A DNA stretch of 64,000 nt. It comes from Aristolochia californica. Its lineage: Eukaryota; Streptophyta; Magnoliopsida; Piperales; Aristolochiaceae. The position numbers were made by a program, and so were the translations under genes. The notes beneath the pieces were generated by a model. It was not told the DNA's origin. It did no database searches and saw only the letters and a program-made list of their open reading frames with translations. The DNA lies in assembly GCA_029961685.1 (NCBI GenBank), contig JARWKL010000012.1, positions 23,421,227 through 23,485,226 of the forward strand, in the 5' to 3' direction. Shown here piece after piece: positions 10,497 to 23,700 of the stretch (position 1 is the stretch's first letter; every line of letters begins with the position of its first letter).

Positions 10497-13400
10497 ATGG
10501 AAGAGAACAGCAACAGAGGAGATACTCAGGGAAATGTACTAAGACTATCCTCTCTACGGCCGAGTGGGAGCTTGAAGTCAACATTGTCAGGGAAATCGAC
10601 TCCTAGAGGTTCTCCTTCCTTTCGTAGACAGCATTCGAGCAGAACCCCTCGAAGAGAAGGCCGAAGCAAGACAAGTACTCTTTTCTCAATTAGGGAAAGT
10701 CGTTTGGTGTTTTGGTTGATTCTGATTACACTATGGACCTATCTAGGGTTTTATATCCAATCTAGATGGGCTCACGCTGATGATAGTGCCAAGGGAGGGT
10801 TCATTGGTTATCAAAGTAAAGTTGGCTTTAGTGAAATAGGTGCAGAGCAGAATCAATCAATCAGTTTCAGTAACGATACAGGATTTATAGCTCAAAATAC
10901 TTCTACTGATAAAGACCCGGGGGAAGGAAGCCAGAAAGTCAAAATTTTGAAGCGGGTTGATGTGAATTTAGCTCAAAAACATAAGCGTGTTTCTTCACGT
11001 AGAAACGCATCATCTAAAAAGAGTAAAAGAGGGAGAACTGAACGTAACCTGCGTGGTACAAATATACAGATCAAACAAAATGCGGCTGTGGAGAACCAAA
11101 GTGAGGATGTGGTTGAGGAGATTTCTCAAACAAATACTTCATTCGGGTTAATTGTTGGTCCATTTGGTAAGACAGAGGATAGCATTTTGGATTGGAGTCC
11201 TGAGAAAAGAACTGGTACCTGTAATAGAACAGGGGATTTTGCACGCCTTGTATGGTCTAGAAAATTTCTTTTGGTTCTCCATGAGCTCTCAATGACAGGT
11301 GCACCACTTTCAATGATGGAACTGGCAACTGAGCTTATGAGCTGTGGGGCCACAGTATCTGCCGTTGTACTTAGCAAAAAAGGTGGACTGATGGGAGAGC
11401 TTTCTAGAAGAGGGATCAAAGTGTTGCCAGACAAGGCTGAATTTAGCTACAAGACTGCCATGAAAGCAGATCTTGTCATAGCAGGATCAGCTTTATGTGA
11501 ATCTTGGATTGGTGAGGAAGCTTCGACTGGCTTTAGTACTTGCTCACATTTTTCTAATTGCTAACAATTGAAATAATATTTCTAACCATAGCATACTTGT
11601 TGTACTGAACACTTTCTACATCTGGCAAGGAACTGTTCACTGCACCAGTGGCTCACAAAAATGTCGGTTGCCAAGTTTTTTGACATCTTACTCAGCAATC
11701 AAAAAACCTCTAAAAAGGAAGTTAGGCTCTTACCTTTACACAGCTGCTGTTTTATCTTGGATAGTTGGAAGCACATTTTGATGATGATTATGGCATGGCA
11801 AAGACTTCTAGGACAAAATATTATAGCATCACACAAGACAATGTTGTAGAAGTTGATTTCTGCAATATGGATGCATGTATACTAGCAGATTCATGAATGC
11901 TTAATTGGTCTCAATATTAATCTTTTTCTATGGCATATTTATTTGCAATGTAAAGATAGTGAATAGTTGTGTTACTGTGTCATTTTCCACCACTGCTTGT
12001 AGTAGTCTGGAGTTTTTGTCAGAGTGCAAGGGATTGAAACAACTCCTTACGTTTTAAGGCTTTTATCCAACTTAAATATCTGTTTATATACTCAATAAGT
12101 TTAATCTTTTCTTTCAGAACAATATCTCTCACGTTTCCCAGTGGGATTCAATCAAATTGCTTGGTGGATCATGGAGAATCGGCGAGAATATTTTGACCGC
12201 GCAAAAAACATGCTGAATCGGGTCAAAATGTTGGTATTTCTATCAGACTCACAGTTGAAGCAGTGGTTGCTCTGGTGTGAAGAAGAACATATTAAGTTGA
12301 GGTCACATCCCCAGGTTGTCCCTCTTTCCGTGAATGATGAATTGGCATTTGTCGCGGGTATTCCTTGTTCTATGAATACCCCATCATTTAGTGTTGAGAC
12401 AATGCTGGAGAAAAAACTTCTACTGCGGGATGCTGTCAGAAAAGAGATGGGTTTAACTGATAATGATGTGCTTGTCATGTCTCTAAGCAGTATCAACCCT
12501 GGAAAAGGCCAGTTATTGTTTCTTGAGTCTGCTCTGATGACTGTTCAAGGTTTTATGGGAGATGGGAATGCATCAGGAGTTTCTTTTGATCTTGACCAAT
12601 CTATGGTTAACAGCAAGCGGCTTTCAAGGGCTTTGTTACAAAAAGTTAAAGACAGTGGAAAGATTACAGGTGGGCAACAAGCTAAAAGGGGCTCTGGTGT
12701 TATTGCAAGTAAAAAAAAAAAAAAAATCAATGTACATGGCTTTCATTCCTCACTTAATTCCACAAAATCCATAATCTTCACTAGGGATAGAACATCCCAG
12801 AAATTCTTGTCAAACAATGAGAACATGCAAGGGCAGACTCTTAAAATTTTGATTGGCTCCCTTGGATCGAAGAGTAATAAAGTGCCCTATGTTAAGGGAA
12901 TTCTGCAATTTTTATCTCAACATCCTGAATTGTCAAAGCTGGTGTTATGGACCCCAGCAACTACACGTGTTGCCTCACTTTATGCTGCGGCAGATATTTT
13001 CGTAATAAACGCTCAGGTGAGTTAGGCTCCACCCTACTTTACTTGTTTATATCTTAGCCTAAACATACATCCATATACCACTCTCTTTTTGGCTGAAAAA
13101 GAGTTTTCCTGTTTTTGCTTCAGGCTTATACATGTCTCAGCTTATTAATTTGTGCTATCTGCTGGTATTTGTCCATATAGTGAATTTTATTCCTTTTTTT
13201 ATAATGTTTTGATATCTCTCATTGTCATATTAATTCCCTTTAATGTTAAAAATGTTTTTTTGTTATCTTAACTAAAATTATGTCCTTTTATTTTCTGGAG
13301 AAAAACATTTTCTGAGATTTCTCTTTTGAAGATGTTATCAGAAGAGAACTCTTTTTGTTTCATTAGAATAAAAACAAGCTTTTTGTAAATTGTGAAATAG

Positions 13401-14852
13401 AAGAAAACTCTCTCTCCAGTGATCAATAATTGAACATAATTGTACAAAATCACAGCACCCCTGGGGGTGAAAAATTCAGGTAGCCATAGTTTAGTATCCC
13501 AAAGAAGAATTGGAAAGTTTTTTCAGTTATCCCTTCCACTGGAGAGCTGGATGTTTCTTATAAGTTCTGTTCCTTTCATTTCATATGAACCTTGTTATGG
13601 AATTGTCAACCTTCACCATGAAAAAATTTCTTAATCTGTTGTACTTTGAAATGCGTTTTCCGTAGACTCTTGTACATAAAATAAGCCTCCACACACAATC
13701 ATATAAAAAAGATTTTATAAATTGTGTAAATGCTTCAAGGTATTGAAAAGAATGGATATACTTGCAAATGGCTTTGATGCCATACTAGTAATGGTCTACG
13801 TGAGAGTGGGTCAAATCATCTAATCTGAAATGCTAAAAGATTGCAGTATGATTTTCACTTTTTTCAAGTCAGCTTTCATGCACTACTCAAATTTAATATG
13901 TTTCCTTCAAGAAAAAGGAAAAGAAGTTTTGTCCTAAAGTTACTTTTGTGCATCCTTTTTTCTCCTTTGTCATTCTTTCTGAACTTCTTGGTTATAATTG
14001 TTAAATTGCTTTCTAGGGACTCGGAGAAACTTTTGGGAGGGTGACAATTGAAGCAATGGCATTTGGTCTACCGGTACACTGTCTTTATCTGCTCTTTTCT
14101 TGTTGCGTAACTCTTATTTCTACATTGTCGCAATTACTCCTTTTATGTATTTCTGAAGCTTGGCCAGTTTAAAAGTTTAATTTCTGGTTCAGAGACCTTG
14201 TAGATGCTTATGCCAGTCAATAGTTGGAATGAAGCCTCTGTATAAACCCACAATATGAATCAAAAACCCATTGTTTCAGAGCATGCTAGGTCTCCGAACA
14301 TGTTATGTTGCACTTCACATTAAGTCTGGTTCTGTGTATACTGAAAGAGGGTAGAATGGAGTCATGTAGACTCTTAATTTAGTTGAGACTAGTTAAGACA
14401 TGATACAGACAATTTAGCTGCTTAAAAATTTAGATTATGAATGAGTATTGGAGATCATCTAAAAGATTAGTAGATCACTTCTCACCATCAAACTTCTCCG
14501 AAAGTAAATTACCTGTGGTTTGTGAACTGTCATTTTATGTATCTGAAATATGACTATGAGGATTAAAACAGATCCAAGTAGCTTACATGTTCTAATCTTA
14601 ATGCAGGTACTGGGGACAGATGCGGGAGGCACCCAAGAGCTTGTAGTCAATAACGTAACCGGTCTTCTTCACCCAGTAGGGCGTCCAGGTATTCAAGTAC
14701 TGGCCCAAAATATCCAGTATCTGTTAAGTAACCAATCTGCCAGGCATGAAATGGGAATGAGGGGAAAGAAAAAGGTGGAGAAGATGTTCTTAAAGAACCT
14801 CATGTATCAGAAACTAGCCAAAGTCTTTGTTTTGTGCATGAAAATCAAATAG
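10497..14852 (+). CDS. Family GT4 glycosyltransferase, type II membrane protein (At3g15940/At1g52420-like)
   Basis: Four exons, 10497-11511, 12118-13016, 14017-14073 and 14607-14852, join in phase to a 738-residue protein. The start was put at the MEENSN methionine rather than an in-frame upstream non-ATG extension, matching the related plant proteins. A basic Ser/Arg-rich cytosolic tail is followed by one hydrophobic segment (about residues 70-88), suggesting a Golgi type II protein. A Lys/Arg-rich stem leads to the GT-B fold: LVLHELSMTGAPLSM near residue 260 in the first Rossmann domain, FNQIAWWIMENRREYF and SLSSINPGKGQLL in the middle. The GT4 EX7E motif falls in exon 3 (Glu642 and Glu650), followed by AMAFGLPVLGTDAGG. 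Donor sugar and acceptor are unknown. An A16 run in exon 2 encodes a Lys stretch. Confidence 0.9.
12711..12726 (+). repeat. A16 homopolymer inside coding exon
   Basis: Sixteen consecutive A bases give five AAA Lys codons plus the first base of an Ile codon in exon 2 of the GT4 gene. The frame is correct with exactly this length, since the downstream GT4 motifs stay open. Confidence 0.9.
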
Positions 14853-15678
14853 TCAAATTGTAGAAGTTGTGCATTTCGATTGATTTGCCAAATAGAATTC
14901 TTGAGCCCTTTTGACCCAGAACCAGATTTTGGTTTTTGCAGCTAATCGTCCCCAAAGTGTGCTATGAGTTAAAATTACGAGGTCTCTGAAACTAGGACTT
15001 TGTCCTCATACTTGATCAGAGTGCCTAAACACCTTTTAATTGTCTGGCTTAGTTTTTATTTATTTATTATTTTTATCCAAGTGTTCTTAACTATTTGTAT
15101 GTAAATGACGGTGTTTCAACCCAGAAAATCGACGTGTATACAGAAGGAGGCGGGTCAGATTCAGAAATTAGCAGTAATTTGATCATTAGTTTCAATGTTG
15201 TTCTACAACAACTATAATCCACAGACAAGAACCAAGAGAAAAGATTAAAAAAAAAAAAGAACTTGGACTGTAAAGATAGAGCAAATCATTTGACATATGA
15301 TGAAACTCAAACGAGCACCTGGGAATTCCACTAGGGTTTATTGTACTTTCTTGGAAACTGGAAAACACCCTAAACCCTAAATCCTAGTTGCCAAAGCCTC
15401 ATGAAGAGGACGCCGTTGATGAACTGGGAGACAAACTTGGCACTAAAAAAACGGTAGGAAATGAAGTTCCTGTTTGGAGACGAGGATACTTGAGAAATAC
15501 TGAAAGAAGGTTTTGATAAAGCGATTGCAAGGATCATTGAATGCTTGTACGCCCCACAAACTATTTTACTTCGAAAGAGATGGCAGTGGAGGTTGCTAAC
15601 TTGCATCGTACTTAATTAAGATCTTCTGAAATGGCAATGGCAAAGACAACCTACAAATAATACAAGCATCTATCATCC
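14853..15678. other. GT4 3' UTR and intergenic DNA
   Basis: The first part is the likely 3' UTR of the glycosyltransferase. A telo-box-like ACCCTAAACCCTAAA occurs near 15367-15381. No coding content was recognised. Confidence 0.4.
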
Positions 15679-15923
15679 GATAGAGATAACAGATAACAAT
15701 TATTTATAATCTGAAAGATAACACTTATCATGTAATCCTACCAATAATACGTATCCTGTAATTCTATCCATCTATAACTTATAAATACCGACTATTCATG
15801 AATGTATATTTTCTACAGAAGAAAGGTACCGAGAGTTTAATTACATGATAAGTGTTATCAGTAGGATTACATGATAAATGTTAACTTCGAGATTACAGAT
15901 AATTGTTATCTGTTATCTCTATC
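15679..15923. mobile_element. MITE-like element with long terminal inverted repeats
   Basis: The first 25 bases, starting GATAGAGATAACAG, recur as an exact reverse complement at the right end. Weaker inverted identity continues for about 65-85 bases per arm around a short unpaired centre. The unit is 245 bases and has no coding capacity, as expected of a miniature inverted-repeat transposon. AGCATC occurs at 15665-15670 and again immediately after the right end at 15924-15929, a possible target duplication if the left edge is at 15671. The superfamily is not identifiable. A copia LTR with internal palindromes is a weaker alternative, since a TATAAATA-like box lies in the centre. Confidence 0.65.
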
Positions 15924-15929
15924 AGCATC

Positions 15930-17743
15930 ATTCAAAGCAAATAACCAACATCTAAAATACATGGCAAATTTGAGTTAAGGCATCTCAAGTGCATCTTCAC
16001 TTACAATTTTGCCTTGCCTCTAGAAGTTTAAAATCAATTTTTAAGGGAAGCTTTCAGCTCTCACTTCAATGCAAAGCAGGTGAAACTTAAAATTTTTAAA
16101 AGAAAATAGTCAAGAAAACAAAATATACCTGTTTGTCGCAAGGAATAAAAATGAATAACACATGCAAATGCAAAATTTACTTCAAGGATTCATCCCCAAA
16201 CAAATTAGGGCATGAGTTCCATAGCATCAAGATTGAAGGAAACTCAAAAGTCATTGGCAAAAGTTTCAAAAGGGCCATACTACTTGGAGCCAAAAACATC
16301 TCCAAAACATGAAGCACTATTGGAGGAGAAGACTTTGAAACTCGAAATCTTCTGAAATTTCAAGCTCCAAACAAACTTAAGGTCGGAAAATGTTCTTTGA
16401 ACTACTAACTTTAAACATATTGGGGTCAAAACACTCCCTCAAGTTCAATTAATTTGAGTTGCAGCTCGAGGACACTACTAACAAGTTTTGGCCAACTCAC
16501 CTTGTAACTCATTAACAACAAATTTCAGCTAATCTGCATCAGGTGTGGAGTTAGGAAGGATCAGGGGGTAGTTACCCCTCTTTAAATATTAAAACAAGCT
16601 TGTTTATGGCTATTGCTACCGAGACATAGGAGATGATTATCACGGAGCAGACCCCATTATGTACTAATTGCCAAAAATTACATCTCATCGAATGCCAATG
16701 CATAAACAACTATGCTGCTCCATCTAGCCTCGTTGATGTTGAAGTCCTGCATCGGTTGAGCTTTTTCCCTCCTACCAGTTTTCTGATCCAACTCTTCCCA
16801 TTGCTGAATTTCCCCGTTTCAATTAGAATGTCCTTCCCTGTTCTTTGGTTAGCAATTCTCGTATCTTCTTCTTCAGGCATCTGAACCAATATCTTCCCGG
16901 CACTCCGTTTCAAGGAGATCTAATTTATGGTAAAAAGTACATCTCAGGTGCTCTGCAAGCAATAACCATAGCTTGATGTGTACCAAACAAACTTCCCTGG
17001 TCCATCCGTCCAGGCCAGTAAACAAATTTAATGGCTCCTACAATTTATACATACCAGTGGAAAAATTTATACATTACCATCCATTCTCGAGGCAAAGGCA
17101 GCTATTAGAGCTACATTCGAAACTCAGTTGAGATGTAATACAAGATACTTACACTTCTTTCGTGATCGGACCGATCAAGATACACTTCAGCAGGGTCCTC
17201 CCTGCCTGCACCTGTAAAAAAGTTTCAGAATACAATTCGTCCTACCTACACCATCAACCATCAGTAGAGCTTCGGGAGTTTCTGACACAAAATGGTCTGA
17301 CTTCTTTGGTGTAGCACTATTATTAAATGAGTAAGAAGCATGAAAAGATAAATCTATGTACAGAGATCAGCAAACAAAATTCTGCACAACGCCCCCTTTC
17401 CCTATGGAGAACATGTCCTCGTGCAAAATTTTGGGCCCACAATTAACTCAACCAATTCAAAGCCACTGCCGGCAATGCAGCAACAAATATCTCCCATCTG
17501 TCTTGACCCTGCAGAGCCGCCCAGCCAAGATTCACTGAGAACTCATCATTTATGACAAAACAACATCCACTTTTTTAATTGGATTGAACAGCGCCCTGTC
17601 AAGGGATCTCTGAGAACCCACCGTTTAAGATGAAACAACATTCTGCTTTTTCATTTTGGTTGAACAGCTGTCAGGTCAAATGCTTGAACCCTCAAAACCA
17701 ATATAATTTTACACATAGGCCGCCTGAATTTTGCTCAGGCCTT
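15930..17743. other. Intergenic DNA and EPCR1-like 3' flank
   Basis: The part next to 17743 is the 3' UTR of the minus-strand gene. On the minus strand 16710-16913 there is a 67-residue open stretch rich in charged residues that resembles no family I know; it may be retroelement debris. Nothing else was seen. Confidence 0.4.
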
Positions 17744-20700
17744 CTATCCATCACCAATCAACTCTTTCTCAGAGGCTTTCATTGCATCTGCAGTCATAAG
17801 AGCAACAGCAGCTTTGTGTAGTGCAACTTCTGCCCTATGCAATAGCCTCTGAGCTTTCTCCCGCTTCAGTTTAGCCATGTTTGATGCATGCTGAGCAGCG
17901 CTAGAAGCGTCCCTCAACCTGAATTCGTCATAATCCAGACCACCGATCTGTTCAACTCTGTGTCTTTGAAACCCATCAGGTATGTATTGGTGCTTCACTG
18001 ACGGCCACTCAGGCAAACCCATATTATACCGAGATACTCCATTCCTCTTACCAATGGATCTTTGACTACCGGGCACCCCACCAACAACGGTAGAATCACC
18101 ATAGGATGTATACACTCCCATTTTCTTTGATTTGCTCCTAAGGAGGTTTGAATGCTGATTCCTTTCGGACCTGCCATTGCTCATAGATGTAACTCCAGAC
18201 CACGATGCATCTCTTGGAGAACGCTTTGGTGATGACTGATGCCACAAGGAAGCATCAGATTCATGGTTATGATAAGACATGACAGATCTCTCCTCTCCAT
18301 TGTAGAAGCCATTCAGTTTCCTACCTATTGACACAAAGAATAGGGCATAAAAAAATTAGAAAAGGATTTGAAGTAAAAAAGAAAAACACATACATTGAAG
18401 CAGGTAGAGTTGTTACACCACAGAGCATTCAAACAACTCAAAATTAAAACTTTGCAAAATATGGTGAATTGACAAAATAGAGACATCATCAATACAATCT
18501 TCAGGTCAACAGATTGATCTCACTATTATACACAATGATAGAGAAAATTCAGAGCATAACTTTGATAATCAGAGCCCTACTAACACAATTGTGCTCATGC
18601 AAAAGAAGGGAAAATGGTACTTACTGAGAACTTGGATACCATCTTGATCTCTGGAGAAAGCACCATTATGTCCAGTGAACTTCCTTTGCGACCTTTGCTT
18701 TGAACCTTTATTGGGCACTTCAAGACCACGTGGCCTCAGACAGAATGCAAACATTGGAGGCTTCTGAAGCACATTCTCTTTGAATCCATTTGAAAAGCTG
18801 GGCATTTTGCTTACAGCTAGTTCCCACTTTTTCAATTGCTGCTGGTAATGCTCCCACAATGCAGGCTACATCCAACACAAAGACAGACAATGAGAAAAGC
18901 TGTGGAATACTGATAGAGTTAAATAATTTTATCACTACCAAATTCAACTCTGCCACACTGTAAGAATAATACTTACACAAAAGAGGCATTCTACCAGCCA
19001 AGTGACATCGTCATAAAAAGAGAATACTCTAATTCAGGCTTTTTTTTATTGAAGGTTAAATTTTATTCTAAAAGCCAAAGGAACAAAATCAAACTATAGA
19101 GAGTTGGGTGAAAACAAAGCATAAAAATCTCAAGCCCAAATTTCCTGTGATTTTCCTGGAAATAAATATCAAAATTCAATTATACCAGCGTAAGCAGAGA
19201 AGGCACACAAAGAGTTAAACATGCAGAACACGTATGTCAAGTATACATGCAGAACACGTATGTCAAGTATACATGCATATTTACTTACAAAGACAAAGAA
19301 AGTTTTCTGAAAATAAATATAAAAAATTCAACTACAACATAAGCAGAAAGGCTACATCAAGAGAAAAATGAGCAGATCACATGTACATTGAGTATACATG
19401 CATATTTGTTTTACAGAGACAGAAAAAGGGTGCAGAAGCAGTACAAGAGACTGAAATCACAAGAAGAAACCTGACAAAAGTAAACTGAAGATCTAAAATT
19501 GTTCAATGTGCTTTACCAAACCAAAAAAAGAAAGAAACTGGATGAAGCAATCCAATTGATGATAAATAAGCCAAACTGAAATCCAGCATAGTTGGGAAAA
19601 GGCTCTTGTAATGATGATATAAACTAAAACAAGTGCAAGCCCAGAGACACCACAAAAAAAAAAAAAAAAATGTCTCAATGGGTATACTCCAAACAAAACC
19701 CCAGACAACACGATGAACCACAATGAAATATCTCAAAAGGCTTATTCCAAACAAATGCAGAAATGAAGCAGCCTTAGATGTGAATTCAATAGCAAAACAG
19801 CATGATCTGCCAAAGGAAGAGGAAAACAGATTGAGGAATCATTTTCACACATAACAACTTACAGGATCTTCTAAAATGGAAATGAAACAATTGAGTCAGA
19901 GAGCATGGTATATAACAACCACTAATACCATTAGCGTATAGTAAAGTTTCACTCTTATCCTCATAGCAGGTTAACTTGTATGGCTCAGCAAATCGGTTTT
20001 GAAGTTGCAAATCTGTTAAATCAGTAATTTGTTTCTTAATAGTTCAACAAGAAGCCCTAGTTGTATTGTCTTCTTTTAATTCTTCCTACAGCTTCACCAA
20101 GAAAGATGGCATCCTCCTTTCTAAGATACACATCAAACTGGTCAAGACATAACATTTAGTATGACATTCAGTTAACTTTTCAGCAAATATTTAGAAACAA
20201 AAAAAGGTGGAAAAAAATGCATACCTGAAACTGTCGAATCAAAGGCATCCCTTTTCTCTTCCTCTTTTGCTGCCAGTGCTCATGAATTGCTTTAACAAGA
20301 TCTGCTGGGCCTAACCCACACATAAACTGCTCTATCTCATCATCATTGAAGCCATCCAGCTGTCTTGCATAAGAAACTTTCTCAAACGTATCTATGATTT
20401 TCTCAAACAACTCACCAGATATGTCTGTGGATTTATTCCCCTCTGTATTTGAAGAATTTCTCATTCTTGAAATGAATTTTTCATCATCACTATCCAAGTC
20501 ATAAACAACCCTAGATGGGTCTAGAGCCAAGTCAACCTCAGTTCCTGCTTGCCGATAATACTTTGGAGAGCTTCTAACAAATGGCACTTCAACCACATTA
20601 TCATCGCTGTCCTCAACCACACGAACCCCAGGAATCGGAATATTTTTAACCAAAGCAGCACGGATGTTTCTATTGTAGCATTGTTCATGCATCTCTTTGA

Positions 20701-23700
20701 AAAGACTCCACTGGCTTCTATCCATAAACTCCAAAGTCCAATCCTTACCACCTTTCCACATTATTGCATGTGTATAACGGTTTGTTATTCCAGGCTGCAA
20801 AAACTGGTGTGCTTTATGTGAATATTTAGTCACACCAGAGGATTTCACTAGAAGTTTCCAATCCTTGTGATCAACCATTTCAAGAACAACTAGTGCCCCA
20901 CACTCTCTCCATCCACGATCACCAACTACAATCAAGATATTTGCATTACACGAAAAAGCCTCAGGATCTTTCAGAGGACTTTCTGAGCCATCAGCTGTCC
21001 ACCTCGCACTATCGGTTTTTATTCTCTTGTAAGGTCGACCCCTACGATGATGACTTCTGGGTTTTGAGCCAAATTCATAACCCCCAAAAGGTAACAAATA
21101 TGAAGCAGGACTTCTTGGTTTCTGGGTCCCATTAGCAAGGCCACCATGGAAGAAGTCAGACCTTCCATCTGACCACAGTTTTGAACGGTAACCAAAAGAA
21201 GAAATAGAGCCAATTCTATTCCGATGCCATGCACTTCTGGGTCCAGTTGGTTTAGGACTGTGGATAGCGCAAGCCAGATCTGTCAAAGACTCTTGAGTAT
21301 TTGATGCTTCTCTGTAAAATGCAGAACCCTCATCTTGTCCATGTGATGCATTTAAACAACATGTAAAACATCCTGTTTCAGACCTGTTTGGTAAACATTG
21401 CTCCCCAGGAACAGAAGAAAATGCCTGTGACTCACCACATTGCCATGATCCCACCTGGATGGGACTCCTTTCAAGCTTTCCTGAACCATGATCACCAACA
21501 GAAGTTTCAACGGCATTCGCTTCACTGCTTGGGCAGAACTTTGACTTCATCTGATCACCATCGCTGTTTACGCGAAAAACATCAGTCTCTACCTTGGAAC
21601 GTACACATCTGGAAGTATGTTTAATTCCTGGACCATGGCCTGAAAAACCCTCAAAAAAGGAAGAGTCGTGACCAGTCAGCGGAATAGAGTTCTCTAGACC
21701 TCCTTTTGAACCTGTTTCATCATGCTTGTGGAAGCTGATGGATGCAACATTGTTTTCCATCAGAATCTTTAGCTGCAGGCTTAAAAAGAATCTGTGAGCA
21801 GCAGAGAAAGAAAGGACAAAGGGAGGAAGCCTTCGAAACTTATCAACAGGATAGCAAGACAAGCAGTCCAAATGAGTAGCACCATGCTTGGACTTTCTCA
21901 CCATAACCTGGATAAAAATTTTAGCAGTTACCAACATGTAATTAAAAGTTACAGCCAAACCAGTACTTCACAAACCAAATCACCTTGCAGTAAATATCAA
22001 GTATTCGAGTATTACAAAGAAAACTTCTGCCAGTTTCACACAAAAAATGCTCGCATTCATCACAGGTGGAAATACTTGTGAGACCAACTATCAATGTTTT
22101 AAAACATCCCAATAACCATATTACTTCCCTAATAAAAACCGATCAATTGGATTAATCCCATCAATGTGGTCAACATCATCAGTTTGCAACCCTCAAAAGC
22201 ATATGTCAAATGAATGAATAAGACCTTCAGCAGCCTAAACCAAGAACAGAGACCCTCTATTTATTATTGTGGTAGGTATGATCCACACTTCCAACAACCA
22301 TTTTATAGCACATGCAATTGCAATAGTTACCAGAACTCTTCAATAAAACTTTTGGTCCAGCAAAACTTTAACTTGAGAATGGTGCAGAAATATATATTTA
22401 AAAAATGACAGCAGTAGCATAAACAATAAAACAAATTAACAGCACAGCAACTGGATTGCACAAAAGAACGAAGAAGTACCTCAGGTGATACCCTAGTGCC
22501 AGATGACAAAATGCCAGATCTTTTGTCCCTTCCCTCTTCAAGGATCCTGATATTAGCATAAGTACATTCAGGACGAGATAGCTCCTTCATAATTCTACAA
22601 TGATGCTTAAGCTTGTTATCCAGGTATTCCCAAAGTGAATTTTTCAACTCCAAGAAACTGTAGAATACAAACACCAGCTCCCTGCTTAAATCCCGAAAAC
22701 CTGAAAGCTTAAATTTAATGGAGGTAACTGGCAACTGCAGGTCCACAAGCTTCCCATTCTCATTAGACCGATGGAAGGCAGAGAGAATCATACAAAGAAA
22801 CTCTACAGCTTGCATTAGACACCCTTCAAACAACAAAAACCTCAACCCCACATGGTTGTCCACAAAGAGCATCTCCAGTAGGACTTGAGGCCATAAGATC
22901 ATGACAGTGCTACACCAAGTCTGTGGAGGAGAACTGCACAACCAAGAATATTTGGCACCAATGGGCCATTTAAAGACATGTCGCAGTGGTAAATTAGATA
23001 CCAACTTTCCTTTGACTGGATCTAGGGATAATTTCAGATAAGCAAAACTTTCACCACCCCACCATACACCATCTGAGTTATTTAACTCTTTCACATTACA
23101 ATGTTGAAAGCCACCATCATACTCATATTGCAGAAAATTTTCAGAACCAGATCTAGACAGACCTTCACGCCTAAATTTATCCCCTGGTACTGCATCTAGT
23201 CTCTGTTCTCTCTTACGGTAACGCCTTCTATAATAGACAAGAGATACCTTCCTATTGTTGGAAAATGCCATCATAGACCATTCTGCAACATCTCTAATAT
23301 CCTTTCCCTCATAGCCCAAGGGATTTTCCAACAACCTGTTACCTGTTTTAGACAAACCCGCATCCAAGCACCCACCTGGGGTACCACCTGAATTCTCAGA
23401 CAAAACAGGACACAATGAAGATGATTTGTTCTGCTTTTTAAGGGAGGAAGTTTTCACTCGATGATTTGACCGAGCCAACCATGATATGATAGTCTCGGAG
23501 TCCATAAAACCACCGCTATCATTATCACCAACAGGATTAACAGGACCAACATCCCCAGCAGTATCCCTCAATCCTTCTTCAAGACGTGTTTTTTCAGTAG
23601 GAAGTAATAACAGCTTGAACCTCTCATTTTGGAGGTTAATCCACTCCTCATCTCGATCATCATATTTGACATGATGCAACTTAGTTGCTGGTTCATAATT

